This document shows, piece after piece, positions 16,352 through 25,669 of a stretch of DNA of 42,171 nucleotides; the first letter of the stretch is position 1, and each line of letters opens with the position of its first letter. Source of the DNA: Thermoflexia bacterium. Lineage in GTDB: Bacteria > Chloroflexota > Anaerolineae > B4-G1 > DUEL01. Location of the stretch: contig DUEL01000013.1 in the NCBI GenBank assembly GCA_011192125.1, forward strand, positions 4,335-46,505, written 5' to 3'. The position numbers were made by a program, and so were the translations under genes. The notes beneath the pieces are model-generated. The model worked only from the letters and a program-made list of their open reading frames with translations. It was not told the DNA's origin and made no database searches.

Positions 16352-17729
16352 TCTTCCCCCCCTCCCGCGCTCGGACGAGGGCCAGGGTTCGGGCCATCTC
16401 GTTGCTCACCACCATCACTCCCTCGTCCACCCCCATCCCAGGCTTAGCCAGCATCATCGCCGGTCGCGTCGCCAGGGCGACGTGCACGGAGACGCGGGCC
16501 GAGACGTCGGTCTCGACGCAACTGCCGCCGAGGAAGGCCTCTACCCCTCCGCGCTTGCAGGTCAGGACAGCCTCGACCGCGTTGTGGACGCTGCCCAGGT
16601 CCGGCATCTTGACCTGGATCAGATCGGCAGCTCCTGCCTCGACGAAAGCCTGGATGTCCTCCAGGGTGTTCGCCCACTCGTCCGCCACCAACTGGACGCT
16701 CATCCCGCGCATCCGGACGTACTCCCGCAGCCGGGCCATCGCCTCGATCTGTGCCTCTCGGGTCTCCAGGATCAACGGGCTCTCGACCCGCAGCGGGTAC
16801 GGCTGCGCCGCCTTCTCCAGCGCGTAGAGGCGGCCCAGGAGCCGACCCAGGTCGTTGTCACAGATCCGCCCCAGCGCGCCGTGTACGTCCAGGTGGATGG
16901 TGGGCCGGTAGTCGGCTCCTCCCAACTCCTGGATGCGGGCCCTCAGCCAGCGGACGTACTGGACCAGTTTGGTCCCGTCCTGGCCGACCTGCGATGGGAT
17001 GTCGTCCACCAGGGCGTGGGGGAGGGAGGCCAGGCGGCGGACGATCATCTTCTCGGCGTTGGCGTACCGGTCGGTTCCCGACTGGGCGTGGATGGGGACG
17101 GGTTCGGTGGGCGGGGGCAGCTCCCACTCCTCGGCGATCACCTCCGCCATCGTCACGCCGCGGGCCATCGCCACCGCCGCCAGCAGCGCCTGGCTGACGC
17201 CGTAGCGGACGGCGGTGTGGAGCGGCCGTTCGACCGTCACCCGCTCCACCGGTGCCAGGCCTTTCTCGGTCCCTTCGACCGCCGCCTCCAGGAGCCGGGC
17301 CGGGGTGGTGAGGAAGTCCCGCCGGGAAAAGCCCTCCTTCGGTCGTTCCACCTCGACCGGCTCCGTCAGCCGGTCGATCTCCTCGGCCAGCGGGCGGAAC
17401 GCCAGAACTTTCCTCCCCTCCAGGATGGGCGCAACCGTCCGGCGGATCGTCGCCTCTCCCTCCCCTGCCCGAAAGACGGGATCCCGCCCGGCCTTGCCCG
17501 CGTAGGCCACGCCGACGCAATCCCCCCACGCCACCCGTCCGTCGTCCAGCACCAGGCCCACCGAGAGGGCTTCCGCCACCTCCCGCACGGCACGGAAGCC
17601 GGGGGTCGCTGGCGGAGCCGTGTACCGCTCCGAAAGGGGGACAGAATCCGCCTGGAGGGCCTCCAGGTCCTCGCAGTAGTAGCCACCGACGGCAGGCACG
17701 GTGAGGAGGCGGGCGATGGTGACGGTCAT
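16311..17729 (-). CDS. Methylaspartate ammonia-lyase homologue (enolase superfamily)
   Basis: A 472-residue enolase-superfamily enzyme similar along its whole length to 3-methylaspartate ammonia-lyase, which removes ammonia from threo-3-methylaspartate to give mesaconate. Metal ligands correspond to D281 (HLDVHG), E316 (RVESP) and D350 (LVADEW). The catalytic pair corresponds to K374 (IQVKMPDLG) and H238 (LPHAL), so it should be active. Known enzymes have about 413 residues; this one has about 47 extra residues between EIDRL (117-121) and HTAVRYG (171-177), next to the active-site region. No glutamate mutase, the usual partner, is present, so the substrate may be another amino acid. The final residues, about 460-472 (HRGTEDTEDLIN), are encoded by hairpin repeat B. 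The ATG at 17729 follows GAGGTG. Confidence 0.88.
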   Translation of the reverse strand: MTVTIARLLTVPAVGGYYCEDLEALQADSVPLSERYTAPPATPGFRAVREVAEALSVGLVLDDGRVAWGDCVGVAYAGKAGRDPVFRAGEGEATIRRTVAPILEGRKVLAFRPLAEEIDRLTEPVEVERPKEGFSRRDFLTTPARLLEAAVEGTEKGLAPVERVTVERPLHTAVRYGVSQALLAAVAMARGVTMAEVIAEEWELPPPTEPVPIHAQSGTDRYANAEKMIVRRLASLPHALVDDIPSQVGQDGTKLVQYVRWLRARIQELGGADYRPTIHLDVHGALGRICDNDLGRLLGRLYALEKAAQPYPLRVESPLILETREAQIEAMARLREYVRMRGMSVQLVADEWANTLEDIQAFVEAGAADLIQVKMPDLGSVHNAVEAVLTCKRGGVEAFLGGSCVETDVSARVSVHVALATRPAMMLAKPGMGVDEGVMVVSNEMARTLALVRAREGGKNHRGTEDTEDLIN

Positions 17730-17737
17730 GAAACACC

Positions 17738-18772
17738 TCAGGGCGTGATGACGACCCGAACGCCGTCGCCGTATTCTTCCATCCGGTCCATCACCCTGTT
17801 GATCGCCGCACCGTCCAGCGGCACCGTCTCGGTGATGACGCCCGACAGGTCCAGCACACCCCGCCGCGCCAGTTCGATCAGCGTCGGTAGTTCATGGGCC
17901 AGGTGGTCCGACGAGCCGACGAGGGTCGCCTCACGGCAGATCAGTTCGCGATAGGTGTTGAGAGCGACCTCCTCATCGGTCAGGCCGACCATCACCGCGC
18001 GCCCGAAGATGGCCAGGGATTCGATGCACTGACGGACTACCTTCGGCAGGCCGACCAGGTCCAGCGCGACATCGACACCGCGCCCACCGGTCATTCGGCG
18101 GATCTCGGCGACCGGGTCGCTCTCGGCGGCGTTGATGGGGACAGCGCCGAACTGCGCGGCCATCTGAAGCCTGCGCGGATGGATGTCCACCGCGTAGACC
18201 TCGAGCGCGCCGAAGGCACGCGCCAGTTGGACCGCCGACATACCCAGCCCACCGACGCCGAAGACGGCCACCGTATCGCCGGGAGCCACGCGGCCCTGGC
18301 GCAGAGCGTGGAACGAGGTGGCCGACGAGCACATCATAATCGCGCCGTGCTCAAAGGGGATCTCCTCCGGCAGCCGGAAGGCGTTGCGAGCGGGTAGAAC
18401 GATGTACTCGGCATAGCCACCGTCGCGGTTCTTTCCCAGCATCTGGCCGGTGGTGCAGAATTGCTCGTTGCCCTGGCTGCAGTAGAGACAGTCGCCGCAG
18501 GTGACCATATAATGCAGGCAGACCCGGTCGCCGGGTTTGACGGTGTGGACCTCTGCACCGACCTGCTCGACAACGCCAGCGACTTCGTGGCCCAGCGTCA
18601 GGGGGATCGGATGGACCGGGGACACGCCCGCGCGGTAGTGGACATCGGAATGGCAGATGCCAGCGGCCTTGACCCGCACCAGCACGTCGCGTGGGCCAAC
18701 CTCTGGCACAGGGATCTCCTGCATCTCCAGCGGCCGACCTACCTCGACCAGTCGAACGGCCTTCATCCTCAT
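17738..18772 (-). CDS. Zinc-dependent alcohol dehydrogenase (MDR family)
   Basis: A 344-residue medium-chain dehydrogenase. Catalytic zinc ligands correspond to C40 (GICHSD) and H62-E63 (GHEVAG). The structural zinc is held by C92, C95, C98 and C106. The nucleotide-binding fold has GVGGLG near residue 172, and an Asp (AVDIHP) at the end of the second strand favours NAD over NADP. It would oxidise an alcohol to an aldehyde or ketone, or reverse this, in the cytoplasm. It lies 8 bases upstream of the ammonia-lyase homologue on the same strand. With the aldehyde oxidoreductase in the same unit, an alcohol-aldehyde-acid sequence is possible, but the substrate cannot be read from sequence. An AAGGGGAA site precedes the ATG at 18772. 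Confidence 0.9.
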   Translation of the reverse strand: MRMKAVRLVEVGRPLEMQEIPVPEVGPRDVLVRVKAAGICHSDVHYRAGVSPVHPIPLTLGHEVAGVVEQVGAEVHTVKPGDRVCLHYMVTCGDCLYCSQGNEQFCTTGQMLGKNRDGGYAEYIVLPARNAFRLPEEIPFEHGAIMMCSSATSFHALRQGRVAPGDTVAVFGVGGLGMSAVQLARAFGALEVYAVDIHPRRLQMAAQFGAVPINAAESDPVAEIRRMTGGRGVDVALDLVGLPKVVRQCIESLAIFGRAVMVGLTDEEVALNTYRELICREATLVGSSDHLAHELPTLIELARRGVLDLSGVITETVPLDGAAINRVMDRMEEYGDGVRVVITP

Positions 18773-18829
18773 CGTAGTATTCCCCTTTCCGGTTGGACTT
18801 TCAACGATGGCCTTCCCTTCACCCGCGCC

Positions 18830-19483
18830 TCACGCCTCTCGCACGTCCACGATCTCGTGGCCCTCCACCTGTGAGAGGGCGGTCACGACCTCTTTTTGGG
18901 CGATTCCCCGAATCTTCACCACCGCGTCCCAGTAGCCTGGCTTCCTGGGGGCCGGAGCACCGCCTAGAGCGAGGATGCCCCAACCCTGAGCGCTGACGGC
19001 CGTCACCAGTTTCGCCAGTTCCCCTCTCACATCCGGCATCCGCACCGTCACCCGCACGGCCGGGACGCCTGCCGCCATCATCTCCGCCAGATGGGCCAAC
19101 AAGTCGACCTCGGTGATGATGCCGATGACAATGTTCTCGTCCACCACCGGCAGGCAGCCGACCCGGTGCTCCACCATCGTGCGGGCTGCCTCCTCCACCG
19201 GCACGTCCGGGCCAACGGTGATCACCTCGTCCGCTGGCACCATCACGTCCTTGAGGGTGAGCCGGGAGAGGTAGTCGGCGATCTCCCAGACGTTGAGGCT
19301 GCCCAACCGTCCCGGATCGACCAAGAGGGTCTGCCGAGTGACCAGGCCCAGCAGCCGCTTCCCCTCGCCGACCACCGGCAGATGCCGGAGGTTGTTTTCG
19401 CCCATAAAGCGGCGAGCCTCCACCACCGACATGTCCGGATCGGCCATCAGCGGGTGGCGGGTCATGTAGTCCCTAACCAGCAT
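18830..19483 (-). CDS. Tandem CBS domain protein with C-terminal ACT-like domain (AcuB-like)
   Basis: A 217-residue protein. The first CBS domain (about 1-58) holds YMTRHPLMADPDMSVVEA and LRHLPVVGEGKRLLGLVT. The second (about 76-135) holds VMVPADEVITVGPDVPVEEA and VGCLPVVDENIVIGIIT. The C-terminal 75 residues (VRVTVRMPDVRGELAKLV...) look like an ACT domain. This CBS-CBS-ACT order matches AcuB-like proteins, which sense adenine nucleotides and possibly an amino acid. No enzymatic residues are present, so a regulatory role is inferred, perhaps tuning the importer or a catabolic enzyme of the unit. Its first 11 bases overlap the 3' end of the double ATPase gene, and an AGGAGGT site lies inside that gene, so their translation is tied. 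Confidence 0.82.
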   Translation of the reverse strand: MLVRDYMTRHPLMADPDMSVVEARRFMGENNLRHLPVVGEGKRLLGLVTRQTLLVDPGRLGSLNVWEIADYLSRLTLKDVMVPADEVITVGPDVPVEEAARTMVEHRVGCLPVVDENIVIGIITEVDLLAHLAEMMAAGVPAVRVTVRMPDVRGELAKLVTAVSAQGWGILALGGAPAPRKPGYWDAVVKIRGIAQKEVVTALSQVEGHEIVDVREA

Positions 19484-21596
19484 CGCGTACCTCCTCGCTC
19501 ACTACGGCCTCCATCCGCCGCAACTGCTCCAGGGGAATGTGGCACAGGATACGGTGCTCTTCAGTGTCCGCCTGCCAGGGCGGTGGTTCGACTTCGCAGA
19601 TCCGCCCGCCATCCGGTAGCCACTCCCGCCGGGGGCAGCGGGTGTGGAAGCGGCACCCGCTGGGTGGGTTGAGCGCGCTGGGCACGCTGCCGGAGAGGCG
19701 GATCTGCCGCTGCTCGGCGGTGGGATCGGGGATGGGCACGGCGGAGAGGAGTGCCTCGGTGTAGGGGTGGTAGGGTGGGGCGTAGATCGCCTCCGCCGGG
19801 CCGATCTCGACGATCTGGCCCAGGTACATCACGGCGATGTCGTCACAGAAGAACCGGACCACGCTCAGGTCGTGGGCGATGAAGAGCATCGTCGTGCCCA
19901 GTTCCCGCTGGACCTCCAGCAGGAGGTTGAGGACGGCGGCCTGGACCGAGACGTCGAGGGCGGAGACGGGCTCGTCGCAGAGGACCAGTTCGGGGCGGGC
20001 GGCGATGGCTCGCGCGATGGCGACCCGCTGCTTCTCCCCTCCGCTCAACTGGCGGGGAAGCCGGTCGTAGTAACTGGCGTCCAGTTTCATCAGGTTGAGG
20101 AGCCGGATCACCTCATCCTTCACGCGGTCTTTAGGCACCGCCCTGAACCGCCGCAGGGGACGGGCGATCTGGAAGCCGACGGTGAAGGACGGATTGAGCG
20201 TGGCATCCGGGTTCTGGAAGACCATCTGGATGTTGCGGATCAGGTCGAGATCGCGCTTGGAGACAGGGACGGAGATATCGAACCCCATAAACTCCATCCC
20301 GCCGCCGCTCAACTTCTCTAGGCCGATGATGGCCCGCACCAGCGTGCTCTTGCCACATCCCGACTCGCCGACGATCCCCAGGGTCCGTTGCTTGGGCACG
20401 TGGAAACTGACCCCGTCCACCGCCTTGACCACCGGCTTCTCCCGGCTGAACAAGCGGCGGGCGGGGACCGAGTAGTAGACCCGGGCATCCTGGACGGTGA
20501 GGATGGTCTCCGTGGGCTCTCGTTGCGGCTCGTGGACGGTCGCTTCCTTTCGCCAGCGCGCGGCGAGGGCTTCCTGCCCTTTGCTGGCGACCTCATCGGC
20601 GAAGAAGCAGCGTACCCAATGGCCGTCGGTCAGCCGCTTCAGGGGTGGTCGGCGTTCAGCACACTCCGGTCGGGCGAAGTCGCAGCGCGGCTCGAAGACG
20701 CAGCCCGGCGGCAACCGGTTCGGCGGGGGGACGCGGCCCCGGATGGGATGGAGGTAACTGCTGGCCTTCTCCATCCCCAGCCGGGGCACGCAGCGCATCA
20801 GCCCCAGCGTGTATGGATGGGAGGGGTGGAGGAAGATCTCCTCGGCTGCTGCCCGCTCGACCACCTCTCCGGCGTACATCACCGCCACCTTGTCCGACAC
20901 GCGGGCGATGACGCCCAGGTTGTGACTGATGTACATGATCGCGGTGTCGAACTCCTCCTGCAGGTCGTTGATCAGGTCGAGCACCGCCGCCTCGACCGTC
21001 ACATCCAGCGCCGTGCTCGGCTCGTCCATAATCAAGAGCGCCGGGTCGTTCAGCAGGGCCATCGCGATGACCACGCGCTGCTGTTGACCACCCGAGAGTT
21101 GGTGGGGATACCGGCGCATCACGTTGGCGGGGTCCGGCATGTAGACCCGTTCCAGCATCCGGATGCACCGCTCCTCTGCTTCGTCCTTCTTCATCCGCCG
21201 GTGGACGATGAGTACCTCGGCCATCTGGTCGCCGATGCGCAGGGAGGGATTCAGCGCCTGCATCGGGTCCTGATAGACCATCGCGATCCGGTCGCCGCGG
21301 AGTCTGCGCAGTTCCCGCTCCGATCGACCCACGAGGTCCTGTCCCTGGAAGAGAATCCGTCCACTGACGATGCGGCCGTTCCGCCCGAGGAAGTTGACGA
21401 TGCCGAAAGCGACGGTGCTCTTGCCGCACCCCGACTCGCCGACGATCCCCAACGTCTCGCCGCGCCCGATCTCGAAGGAGACGTCGCGGACGGCGGTCAC
21501 CTCCCCGTAACGGGTCTCGTAGGAGATGGCCAGGTTCTCCACGCGGAGGATCGGGACTTCGCGTGGGCTACCGACTCCGGGTCGTTCCGTTGCCAC
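19473..21596 (-). CDS. Peptide/nickel-type ABC importer, fused double ATPase (DppD-DppF)
   Basis: A 707-residue fusion of two ABC ATPases that are usually separate proteins of about 330 residues. The first half (about 15-340) has Walker A GESGCGKST, the signature LSGGQQQRV and Walker B LLIMDEP. The second half (about 365-700) repeats these as GESGCGKST, LSGGEKQRV and LVLCDEP. Each half ends with the oligopeptide-transporter C-terminal cysteine motif (FEPRCDFARPEC; FHTRCPRREW). It powers the membrane pore formed by the two permeases encoded immediately upstream. The start is GTG at 21596, with AGGAGGT about 8 bases before it. The family transports peptides, nickel, opines or other amine compounds, so it does not fix the ligand. 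Confidence 0.93.
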   Translation of the reverse strand: MATERPGVGSPREVPILRVENLAISYETRYGEVTAVRDVSFEIGRGETLGIVGESGCGKSTVAFGIVNFLGRNGRIVSGRILFQGQDLVGRSERELRRLRGDRIAMVYQDPMQALNPSLRIGDQMAEVLIVHRRMKKDEAEERCIRMLERVYMPDPANVMRRYPHQLSGGQQQRVVIAMALLNDPALLIMDEPSTALDVTVEAAVLDLINDLQEEFDTAIMYISHNLGVIARVSDKVAVMYAGEVVERAAAEEIFLHPSHPYTLGLMRCVPRLGMEKASSYLHPIRGRVPPPNRLPPGCVFEPRCDFARPECAERRPPLKRLTDGHWVRCFFADEVASKGQEALAARWRKEATVHEPQREPTETILTVQDARVYYSVPARRLFSREKPVVKAVDGVSFHVPKQRTLGIVGESGCGKSTLVRAIIGLEKLSGGGMEFMGFDISVPVSKRDLDLIRNIQMVFQNPDATLNPSFTVGFQIARPLRRFRAVPKDRVKDEVIRLLNLMKLDASYYDRLPRQLSGGEKQRVAIARAIAARPELVLCDEPVSALDVSVQAAVLNLLLEVQRELGTTMLFIAHDLSVVRFFCDDIAVMYLGQIVEIGPAEAIYAPPYHPYTEALLSAVPIPDPTAEQRQIRLSGSVPSALNPPSGCRFHTRCPRREWLPDGGRICEVEPPPWQADTEEHRILCHIPLEQLRRMEAVVSEEVRDAG

Positions 21597-21617
21597 CGTA
21601 GACTACCTCCTGCCCGC

Positions 21618-22475
<858 letters not shown>

Positions 22476-22488
22476 TGTCACCCCACCG

Positions 22489-23787
22489 TCACGTGTACCG
22501 GATGCGCGGGTTCAAGAACGTGTAGATAATGTCGGCCACCAGTTGTGAGCCAACGGCCAGAGCGACCATCACCATCGCCCCCGCCTCGATAGCGTTGATG
22601 TCCTTGAACAGCGCCGAGTCGAGCAGGTACATCCCCAGGCCGGGGTATCCGAAGACCGACTCGACGACCACGATGCCGCCCACCAGCCAGTTGACGTGGA
22701 GCATGATCACGGTGATCGGGGCGATGAGGGCGTTGCGCAACGCATGCTTGAAGACGATCCGCCAGTAGGGCAGTCCCTTCAGGAAGGCGGTGCGGATGTA
22801 GGGGGCGTTCATCACCTCGGCCATGCTGGCCCGCGTCATCCGGGCCACGTACCCTACTTCGACCAGGGTCAGGGTCAGCACGGGGAGGATGAGCAGTTTG
22901 GGGTTCTGGAGCGGGGCGGTGTCGTCGGGGAAGACCGCCGCGCCGGGCAGGACCTTGAGCCAGAAGGCGAAGACCAGGATGAGGAAGACGCCGCTGGCGA
23001 ACTCCGGTACGGAGGTGGTGATCAGGCTGAAGAGCGAGATCGTGCGGTCGAGGGGGCTCCCCTCGCGCAGGCCAGCCAGCACGCCCAGGACCAGGGCGAT
23101 GGGCATGATGACGACAAAGGCGATGCCGGCGAGGCTGAGGGAGTTGCGCAGCCGTCGGGCGAGGGTGGGGCCTACAGGCCGGTTGGTGCGGAAGGAGATG
23201 CCCGGGTCGCCCCGCAGAAGCCCGCGGCGGATGGGGTAGTACTCGACGCCGCTGGCTTCGATCATCGCCCGGCCTGCGGAGGCGGGTCCCACCTCTCTTC
23301 CCGCCTCCCCCTTCTTCCAGAGGACCACGTGGCCGGCGGTGTCCACGCCCCAGAAGTACTCCTCGCCGTTCTCGTCCACCAGCCAGCCGTCGAACAGGAC
23401 CTCTGTCCGCTCCCCGTCGGGCGTGACGCGGATCTCGACCAACCCCTCCTGCTTCATCTTCCACTGCAACATCGTCCCGTCCGGCGCGATGGCGTACCAC
23501 TCCGCGTCGGCGCGGCCGGGGATGAGGACCTGTTTGAGGGGCATACCGACCAACCGCCGGAGCCGCCAGTCGTTGCCGATCAACCAGTCGAAGTAGCGGA
23601 CGTAGAGCGGCTCGTCCAACCCCATCTGGTCCCGGAGCAGTTCCACCTGCTCCGGCGTGGCGAACTGACCGAGGATGTGGCGGGCGACGTCCCCCGGCGC
23701 GACCTCGGAGATGAGGAAGACCGCGATCGACACCAGGAACATCGTCAGCAGCATGAACCCCAGACGTCGCAGGATGTATCGGGCCAT
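22489..23787 (-). CDS. Peptide/nickel-type ABC importer permease, DppB-like, with large insertion
   Basis: A 432-residue permease. Family members are usually 305-340 residues. The first helix (RRLGFMLLTMFLVSIAVFLI) and the following LRDQMGLDEPLYVRYFDWL are normal. A stretch of about 120 residues (about 72-190) is then inserted before GDPGISFRTNRPV, where family members go straight on. The insertion is hydrophilic and rich in beta-prone segments such as TMLQWKMKQEG, TEVLFDGWLVDENG and GHVVLWKKG. It should lie outside the membrane, between helices 1 and 2. The rest is canonical, with the EAA loop at YIRTAFLKGLPYWRIVFKHAL. The outside position could let it contact the lipoprotein binding protein or ligand; this is an inference. 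ATG at 23787 follows GAGGGAGGGAG. Confidence 0.92.
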   Translation of the reverse strand: MARYILRRLGFMLLTMFLVSIAVFLISEVAPGDVARHILGQFATPEQVELLRDQMGLDEPLYVRYFDWLIGNDWRLRRLVGMPLKQVLIPGRADAEWYAIAPDGTMLQWKMKQEGLVEIRVTPDGERTEVLFDGWLVDENGEEYFWGVDTAGHVVLWKKGEAGREVGPASAGRAMIEASGVEYYPIRRGLLRGDPGISFRTNRPVGPTLARRLRNSLSLAGIAFVVIMPIALVLGVLAGLREGSPLDRTISLFSLITTSVPEFASGVFLILVFAFWLKVLPGAAVFPDDTAPLQNPKLLILPVLTLTLVEVGYVARMTRASMAEVMNAPYIRTAFLKGLPYWRIVFKHALRNALIAPITVIMLHVNWLVGGIVVVESVFGYPGLGMYLLDSALFKDINAIEAGAMVMVALAVGSQLVADIIYTFLNPRIRYT

Positions 23788-23810
23788 ACTCCCTCCCTCG
23801 ACTGTGGGGG

Positions 23811-23846
23811 AGAGCCTCCCGCAGGCCTGAGCCTGCGGGAGGCTCT
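23811..23846 (-). other. Strong stem-loop between binding-protein and permease genes
   Basis: A perfect 16-bp stem (AGAGCCTCCCGCAGGC and its complement) encloses a 4-base loop in the 66-base gap between the lipoprotein gene and the DppB-like gene. No T run follows on the transcribed strand. It is better explained as an mRNA-stabilising or partial read-through structure that lets binding protein exceed permease than as a full terminator. Confidence 0.7.
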
Positions 23847-23853
23847 TGGGGCC

Positions 23854-25584
23854 TTACGCCTCGTCGTCGATCCAGGCGTCGAAGAGGATGTCGTAGTTGG
23901 TGGGGTGGGCGCGCACGTTCTTGATCCGCTTGTGGGCGATGTACCAGACGCTGGTCCAGAAGGCGATCCCGACGGAGCCGCGCTCCATCTGGATGTCCTC
24001 CAGTTGGCACATGATCTCGCGCCGCTTCTCGACGTCGAGCGTGCGCTCGGCCTCCTTGAGCAACTGGGAGAACTCCTCGTCCACCCACCGGGTCTCGTTC
24101 CACGGCACCGGGTTCCCCTCGTCGTCGGCGGTGTAGGCCAGGGCCAGGACCATCGTCCCCAGCGGGCGGTGGGCCCAGATGGTGATCCCCAGCGGCACCT
24201 CGGTCCAGACGTCCCAGTACTGGGCGGAGGGCATGATGTTCAGTTCGATGTTGAAGCCGCCGGCCGCGGCCGACTCCTTGAGCGCCTGGGCCATTGCCGG
24301 CTCCGCCCGCGCCTCCTGCGTCGCCAGTTCGACGGTCAGGCCATCGGGATAGCCCGCCTCGGCCAGCAACTGCCGCGCCCCCTCGGGGTCGTACGGCGGG
24401 ATGTCCTTGGGGCAGTAGGCGGGATGGACCGGGGCGACGTGGGTGTCGTGGGCCAGCACGCCCTCGCCGAACCAGGCCAGGTCGAGCATCTTCTGCCGGT
24501 CGATGCACTTCTTGAGGGCCTGGCGGACCCGGTTGTCGTTCCACGGCTCCATGTCGACGCGCATCCGGATGACGAAGGTCTGCGCGGTGGGCGTGGAGTA
24601 GACCATGATGTCAGGCAGGTCCTTGACCGCCTGCCAGATCTCGGCGGAGGGGTTGAAGATGTTGTCGACCTGACCGCTCTGGAGCGCGGCGATCCGCGCC
24701 GCCTCCTCCTCACCCAGGTCGAGGTAAACCAGCTTGTCGATGTAGGGCAGCGGTTTTCCGTCGGCCCCCATCTTCCAGTAATCCTCGCGGCGGCGGAAGA
24801 CGGCCCGCTCCGTCTCCACGTACTCCTCCAAGAGGAACGGCCCCGTCCCCACCGGCTGACGGACGATGTCGCCCTCGAAGGTCTTGGGGACGATCATCGC
24901 CGGGTAGTGGAAGAGGTGCTCCGGCACACCGATCTGGGGCGAGTTCAGGTAGAGTTTGACCGTGTAGTCGTCCACCTTCTCGATGTTCTCCGGGCTCAGA
25001 TAACTCAGGAGCCCCAGCATCGAGGAGCCGATGTCCGGATCCAGCCACTGCTGGAAGTTGAAGATGACGTCGTCGGCGGTCAGTTCCTGCCCGTCGTTGA
25101 ACTTGATCCCCTTGCGGATGTAGAGGGTCCACTCCGTGACGTCCTCGTTGGCCTCCCACCTCTCCAGGAGCCAGGGGTGGGTGATGTTGTCGTAGTCGGT
25201 GAAGGTCAGGTACTCGCAGACCTGGCGGAACTGGTTGGCCCCCTCGATCCAGGAGAGACGGGCAGGATGGTCGATCCGCGGCACGCGGGTGGCGATGGTC
25301 ATCGTCCCGCCCCGTTTGGGCATCCCCTCCGGCACGGCCGTGGGGGCCACGGTGGGCTGAGCAGGGGCCTGCGTCGGCGCTTCCGTGGGCGCCTCGGTGG
25401 GTGCCGCGGTCGGCGTCGGCTTGCAGGAGGCCAGGAAGAGGCTGGCGCTGGCGAAGGACATCCCCAGCAGGGTGGCCGTCCGCAGGAACTCACGACGGGT
25501 GATCCGCCCGGCCCGGTACAGTTCTTTCAGTTCCGGGATGTACGGGTGGACCTCTTTCTGCTCTTTGCGCTTGATAATCTCCAT
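23854..25584 (-). CDS. Extracellular solute-binding lipoprotein (SBP family 5) of the ABC importer
   Basis: A 576-residue family 5 binding protein. A long N-terminal lead of 28 residues comes before TRREFLRTA, a twin-arginine-like export motif (R30, R31). A hydrophobic stretch and the lipobox LASC with C54 follow, and then a Thr/Ala/Pro-rich linker. The mature domain has the family pattern EWTLYIRKGIKFNDGQELTADDVIF and VRQALKKCIDRQKM. The protein should be lipid-anchored outside the cell and deliver ligand to the permeases. A strong GGAGGAG site precedes the ATG. Position directly downstream of MttB copy 3 and the corrinoid gene suggests it binds the methylated substrate of the pathway. Family 5 proteins bind peptides, nickel chelates, opines and other compounds, so the ligand is open. 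Confidence 0.93.
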   Translation of the reverse strand: MEIIKRKEQKEVHPYIPELKELYRAGRITRREFLRTATLLGMSFASASLFLASCKPTPTAAPTEAPTEAPTQAPAQPTVAPTAVPEGMPKRGGTMTIATRVPRIDHPARLSWIEGANQFRQVCEYLTFTDYDNITHPWLLERWEANEDVTEWTLYIRKGIKFNDGQELTADDVIFNFQQWLDPDIGSSMLGLLSYLSPENIEKVDDYTVKLYLNSPQIGVPEHLFHYPAMIVPKTFEGDIVRQPVGTGPFLLEEYVETERAVFRRREDYWKMGADGKPLPYIDKLVYLDLGEEEAARIAALQSGQVDNIFNPSAEIWQAVKDLPDIMVYSTPTAQTFVIRMRVDMEPWNDNRVRQALKKCIDRQKMLDLAWFGEGVLAHDTHVAPVHPAYCPKDIPPYDPEGARQLLAEAGYPDGLTVELATQEARAEPAMAQALKESAAAGGFNIELNIMPSAQYWDVWTEVPLGITIWAHRPLGTMVLALAYTADDEGNPVPWNETRWVDEEFSQLLKEAERTLDVEKRREIMCQLEDIQMERGSVGIAFWTSVWYIAHKRIKNVRAHPTNYDILFDAWIDDEA

Positions 25585-25669
25585 TTTTCACACTCCTCCT
25601 TCAACAGGCTATGCGATAAACCGAACCGACAGCCCTCGCACAGTATCCTCGCCATCACCTCCTTTCTGC

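Noticed and set aside
14886..17954. Open frame of about 1020 codons on the plus strand opposite MttB copy 2 and the ammonia-lyase homologue.
   Set aside because: Same cause as above; it lacks family motifs and crosses two hairpin repeats and several real gene borders.
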